Below the pieces are notes generated by a model, which was not told the origin of the DNA, did no database searches, and saw nothing but the letters and a program-made list of their open reading frames with translations. Below are positions 61,165-64,000 of a DNA stretch of 64,000 nt, piece by piece; the stretch's first letter is position 1; each line of letters starts with the position of its first letter. A program made the translations under genes and the position numbers. This stretch comes from Streptomyces sp. B93 (lineage in GTDB: Bacteria > Actinomycetota > Actinomycetes > Streptomycetales > Streptomycetaceae), in contig NZ_JAGPXL010000035.1 of NCBI RefSeq assembly GCF_018070565.1, positions 1 to 64,000 of the forward strand, read 5' to 3'.

Positions 61165-62699
61165 CCTCCGAGACCGCCGAGTGGAGCAACCCGCTGCGGG
61201 ACCCCCGGGACCGCCGTCTGCCGCGGATCGCGGGCCCCTCCGGGCTCGTCATCTTCGGCGTCACCGGCGACCTGTCCCGCAAGAAGCTGATGCCCGCGGT
61301 GTACGACCTCGCCAACCGGGGTCTGCTGCCTCCGGGCTTCTCCCTGGTGGGTTTCGCCCGCCGGGACTGGGAGGACCAGGACTTCGCGCAGGTCGTGCAT
61401 GACGCGGTGCGCGAGCACGCCCGCACCGAGTTCCGTGAGGAGGTCTGGCAGCAGCTCGCCGAGGGCATGCGGTTCATCCCCGGCGACTTCGACGACGACA
61501 CCGCGTTCAAGCAGCTGCGCGCGGCCGTCGACGAGCTGGACGTCTCGCGGGGCACGAGCGGCAACTACGCCTTCTACCTCTCCGTACCGCCGAAGTTCTT
61601 CCCCAAGGTCGTCCAGCAGCTGAAGAAGCACGGCCTGGCCGACGCGCCCGAGGGCTCCTGGCGGCGGGCCGTCATCGAGAAGCCGTTCGGGCACGACCTG
61701 GAGTCGGCCGAGGCCCTCAACGCGATCGTGCACGAGGTGTTCGACCCGGAGCAGGTGTTCCGGATCGACCACTACCTCGGCAAGGAGACCGTCCAGAACA
61801 TCCTGGCGCTGCGCTTCGCCAACCAGCTGTTCGAGCCGATCTGGAACCGGTCGTACGTCGACCACGTACAGATCACCATGGCGGAGGACATCGGCATCGG
61901 CGGCCGGGCGGGCTACTACGACGGGATCGGCTCGGCCCGTGACGTCATCCAGAACCACCTGCTCCAGCTGATGGCGCTGACCGCGATGGAGGAGCCCGCG
62001 GCGTTCGACGCGGCCTCCCTGCTGACCGAGAAGCTGAAGGTGTTCAAGGCGGTGAAGCTGCCCGAGGACCTGGCCCGGCACACCGTGCGCGCCCAGTACG
62101 CGCCCGCCTGGCAGGGCGGCGCGCAGGTGCGCGGCTACCTGGAGGAGGACGGCATCGACCCGGCCTCCACCACCGACACCTACGCGGCCGTCAAGCTGGA
62201 GGTCGACAACCGCCGCTGGGCGGGCGTCCCCTTCTACCTGCGCACCGGCAAGCGGCTCGGCCGCCGGGTCACCGAGATCGCGGTCGTCTTCCAGCGCGCC
62301 CCGCACTCCCCCTTCGACTCGACGGCCACCGAGGAACTCGGCGAGAACGCGGTCGTCATCCGCGTCCAGCCGGACGAGGGCATGACGGTCCGGTTCGGCT
62401 CGAAGGTTCCGGGAACCTCGATGGAGATCCGGGACGTGACGATGGACTTCGCGTACGGCGAGTCGTTCACGGAGTCCAGCCCGGAGGCGTACGAACGGCT
62501 CATCCTGGACGTCCTCCTGGGCGACGCCAACTTGTTCCCCCGTCACCAGGAAGTGGAAGAGTCCTGGAGGATCCTCGACCCGATCGAGGAGTTCTGGGCC
62601 ACGCACGGCAGGCCGGCGCGCTACGCGTCGGGCAGCTGGGGTCCGCAGGAAGCCGACGAGATGCTCGCACGAGACGGACGGAGCTGGCGCAGGCCATGA
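61161..62699 (+). CDS. zwf: Glucose-6-phosphate 1-dehydrogenase
   Basis: 512 residues. First, NADPH-producing step of the oxidative pentose-phosphate pathway. NADP fingerprint: LVIFGVTGDLSRKKLMPAVY; active-site signature RIDHYLGKETVQNILALRFA; VIEKPFGHDLESAEALN; EDGIDPASTTDTYAAVKLEV; FYLRTGKRLGRRVTEIAVVF. GTG start overlapping tal; stop overlaps opcA by 4 bp. Confidence 0.97.
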   Translation: MTSETAEWSNPLRDPRDRRLPRIAGPSGLVIFGVTGDLSRKKLMPAVYDLANRGLLPPGFSLVGFARRDWEDQDFAQVVHDAVREHARTEFREEVWQQLAEGMRFIPGDFDDDTAFKQLRAAVDELDVSRGTSGNYAFYLSVPPKFFPKVVQQLKKHGLADAPEGSWRRAVIEKPFGHDLESAEALNAIVHEVFDPEQVFRIDHYLGKETVQNILALRFANQLFEPIWNRSYVDHVQITMAEDIGIGGRAGYYDGIGSARDVIQNHLLQLMALTAMEEPAAFDAASLLTEKLKVFKAVKLPEDLARHTVRAQYAPAWQGGAQVRGYLEEDGIDPASTTDTYAAVKLEVDNRRWAGVPFYLRTGKRLGRRVTEIAVVFQRAPHSPFDSTATEELGENAVVIRVQPDEGMTVRFGSKVPGTSMEIRDVTMDFAYGESFTESSPEAYERLILDVLLGDANLFPRHQEVEESWRILDPIEEFWATHGRPARYASGSWGPQEADEMLARDGRSWRRP

Positions 62700-63631
62700 A
62701 GATCGACCTGACCGACACCACGGCAAGCAAGATCAACAAGGCGCTGGTGCAGGGCCGCCGCGCCCTGGGCACCCCCGCCGTGGGCATGGTCCTGACGATG
62801 GTCATCGTCACGGACGAGGAGAACGCCTACGACTCGATCAAGGCCGCCGAGGAGGCCTCGCACGAGCACCCCTCGCGCACCCTGGTCGTCATCAAGCGGC
62901 ACGCCCGCACCCCCCGCGAGCGCCACCGTTCCCGGCTGGACGCGGAGGTGCGGGTCGGCTCCGAGGCCGGGACCGGTGAGACGGTCGTCCTGCGCACCTA
63001 CGGCGAGGTGTCCGACCACGCCGACTCCGTCGTGCTGCCGCTGCTGCTGCCGGACGCGCCCGTGGTGGTGTGGTGGCCGGTGGACGCCCCCGACAACCCG
63101 TCGAAGGACCCGCTGGGCGCGCTGGCCCAGCGCCGGATCACCGACATGTACGCCGTCGAGCGCCCGCTGACCGCCCTGGAGACCCGGGTGAAGTCCTACG
63201 CGCCCGGCGACACCGACCTGGCCTGGACCCGGCTCACCCCCTGGCGCTCCATGCTGGCCGCCGCCCTCGACCAGGCCCGGCTGCCGATCACCTCGGCGGC
63301 CGTGGAGAGCGAGGCCGACAACCCCAGCGCCGAACTGCTGGCGCGCTGGCTCCAGGCCCGGCTCGGCGTCACCGTCGACCGGGTGGAGACCGCGGGCCCG
63401 GTGGTCACCGGCGTACGGCTGGGCACCGACCGGGGCGAGATCGTCATCGACCGCCCCGAGGGCCCGCTGGCCACCCTCTCCCTGCCGGACCAGCCGTCCC
63501 GCACCCTCGCCCTGAAGGTGCGCCCCACCTCCGAACTCATCGCCGAGGAGCTGCGGCGCCTCGACGCCGACGAGATGTACGCCGTCGCCCTGCGCGGCGA
63601 GGCCACCAAGGAGACCCCGTCCCATGTCTGA
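62696..63631 (+). CDS. opcA: Glucose-6-phosphate dehydrogenase assembly protein OpcA
   Basis: 311 residues. Activates and assembles Zwf in actinobacteria and cyanobacteria. Recognised by MKIDLTDTTASKINKALVQG, TVVLRTYGEVSDHADSVVLP, DAPVVVWWPVDAPDNPSKDP and FLAR-like SYAPGDTDLAWTRLTPWRSM. It overlaps zwf by 4 bp and pgi by 8 bp, in keeping with tight co-expression with its client enzyme. Confidence 0.95.
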   Translation: MKIDLTDTTASKINKALVQGRRALGTPAVGMVLTMVIVTDEENAYDSIKAAEEASHEHPSRTLVVIKRHARTPRERHRSRLDAEVRVGSEAGTGETVVLRTYGEVSDHADSVVLPLLLPDAPVVVWWPVDAPDNPSKDPLGALAQRRITDMYAVERPLTALETRVKSYAPGDTDLAWTRLTPWRSMLAAALDQARLPITSAAVESEADNPSAELLARWLQARLGVTVDRVETAGPVVTGVRLGTDRGEIVIDRPEGPLATLSLPDQPSRTLALKVRPTSELIAEELRRLDADEMYAVALRGEATKETPSHV

Positions 63632-64000
63632 CACCCCCCTGCTGACGCGGCGCCCGCAGTGGACCGCCCTGGAGGACCACCGGGCGCAGGGCGTCCCGGA
63701 GCTGCGTGAGCTGTTCGCCGCCGACCCGGCCCGCGCCGAGCGGTACGTCGTACGCGTCGGCGACCTGCGCATCGACTACTCCAAGAACCTGGTCACCGAC
63801 GAGACCCTCGCCCTCCTCCAGGAACTGGCCGCCGCCACCGATGTGTTCGGGCTGCGGGACGCCATGTTCCGCGGTGAGAGGATCAACGTCACCGAGCGGC
63901 GGGCGGTGCTGCACACCGCGCTGCGCGCCCCGGCCGACGCGGTGATCGAGGTGGACGGCGAGAACGTCGTGCCCCAGGTGCACACGGTCCTGGCGAAGAT
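63624..64000 (+). CDS. pgi: Glucose-6-phosphate isomerase, N-terminal part (cut by window end)
   Basis: The first 125 residues are visible and the gene runs off the edge. LRIDYSKNLVTDETLALLQE, GLRDAMFRGERINVTERRAV and ENVVPQVHTVLAKM are the standard Pgi N-terminal segments (the GERIN-T-E motif binds near the substrate). Fifth gene of the operon, overlapping opcA by 8 bp. It would recycle fructose-6-phosphate into glucose-6-phosphate for Zwf. Confidence 0.95.
   Translation, partial: MSDTPLLTRRPQWTALEDHRAQGVPELRELFAADPARAERYVVRVGDLRIDYSKNLVTDETLALLQELAAATDVFGLRDAMFRGERINVTERRAVLHTALRAPADAVIEVDGENVVPQVHTVLAK

Overview
The window is high-GC actinobacterial DNA and almost certainly comes from a Streptomyces chromosome. 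Codon third positions are nearly all G/C, GTG starts are common, and genes are packed with 4-bp ATGA/GTGA overlaps. The gene set is typical of the genus: two-domain laccase, split LigD modules, PcaV/pca genes, DUF2510, OpcA. From memory, the order resembles the S. coelicolor stretch around SCO6659-SCO6712. That is recollection, not a search.

Layout. 1-1.1 kb: decayed genes (a frameshifted DUF6223 membrane protein, and a collapsed two-component system whose kinase 5' end is fused to regulator 3' scraps). 1.1-8.2 kb: a LacI regulator, a Tat-exported small laccase and, divergently, two large secreted proteins (ThuA + PQQ-type propeller; cupredoxin + three Ig repeats + DUF1080). 8.2-12 kb: LigD-type polymerase and ATP-dependent ligase, separated by a PTS EIIBC gene. 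12-14.4 kb: zinc alcohol dehydrogenase and a DUF3048 lipoprotein. 14.4-21.5 kb: pcaV and the seven-gene protocatechuate operon pcaIJFHGBL. 21.5-28.2 kb: a MalT-like ATPase lacking its HTH, a DUF2510 protein, and a TetR gene divergent from a PAP2-transporter pair across a phased operator array. 28.3-32.6 kb: IclR and a four-gene NMT1/SsuA-type ABC importer. 32.6-35.2 kb: an MmyB-type sensor without HTH, an XRE-ImmA pair and a small orphan. 35.2-38.1 kb: phosphopantetheinyl transferase, metallophosphoesterase and an ATP-grasp enzyme.

38.2-49.4 kb is a surface-glycan locus. It has two divergent operons (wecB, methyltransferase, degenerate GT-like protein, double glycosyltransferase; and glycosyltransferase, wecC, glycosyltransferase) plus a sulfotransferase. 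WecB and WecC would make UDP-ManNAcA. No polymerase or exporter is in view. 49.5-57.8 kb: GH4 phospho-glycosidase, a NarL-type two-component system, an MMPL exporter, a secreted GH16-CBM6 glucanase behind a LacI-type operator, and an AraC regulator. 57.9-64 kb: the oxidative pentose-phosphate operon tkt-tal-zwf-opcA-pgi, with pgi cut by the window end.

The most interesting possibility is the 2.3-8.2 kb block. An extracellular sugar-oxidising propeller with a ThuA domain, a copper-protein/3-keto-glycoside-hydrolase fusion, and a laccase that reduces oxygen could together form a copper-wired sugar-oxidation system outside the cell. The dehydrogenase gene carries a TTA codon, so it may be under bldA control. 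No tRNA, rRNA, CRISPR array, insertion sequence or prophage integrase was seen, and no stretch over 300 bases lacks a gene.
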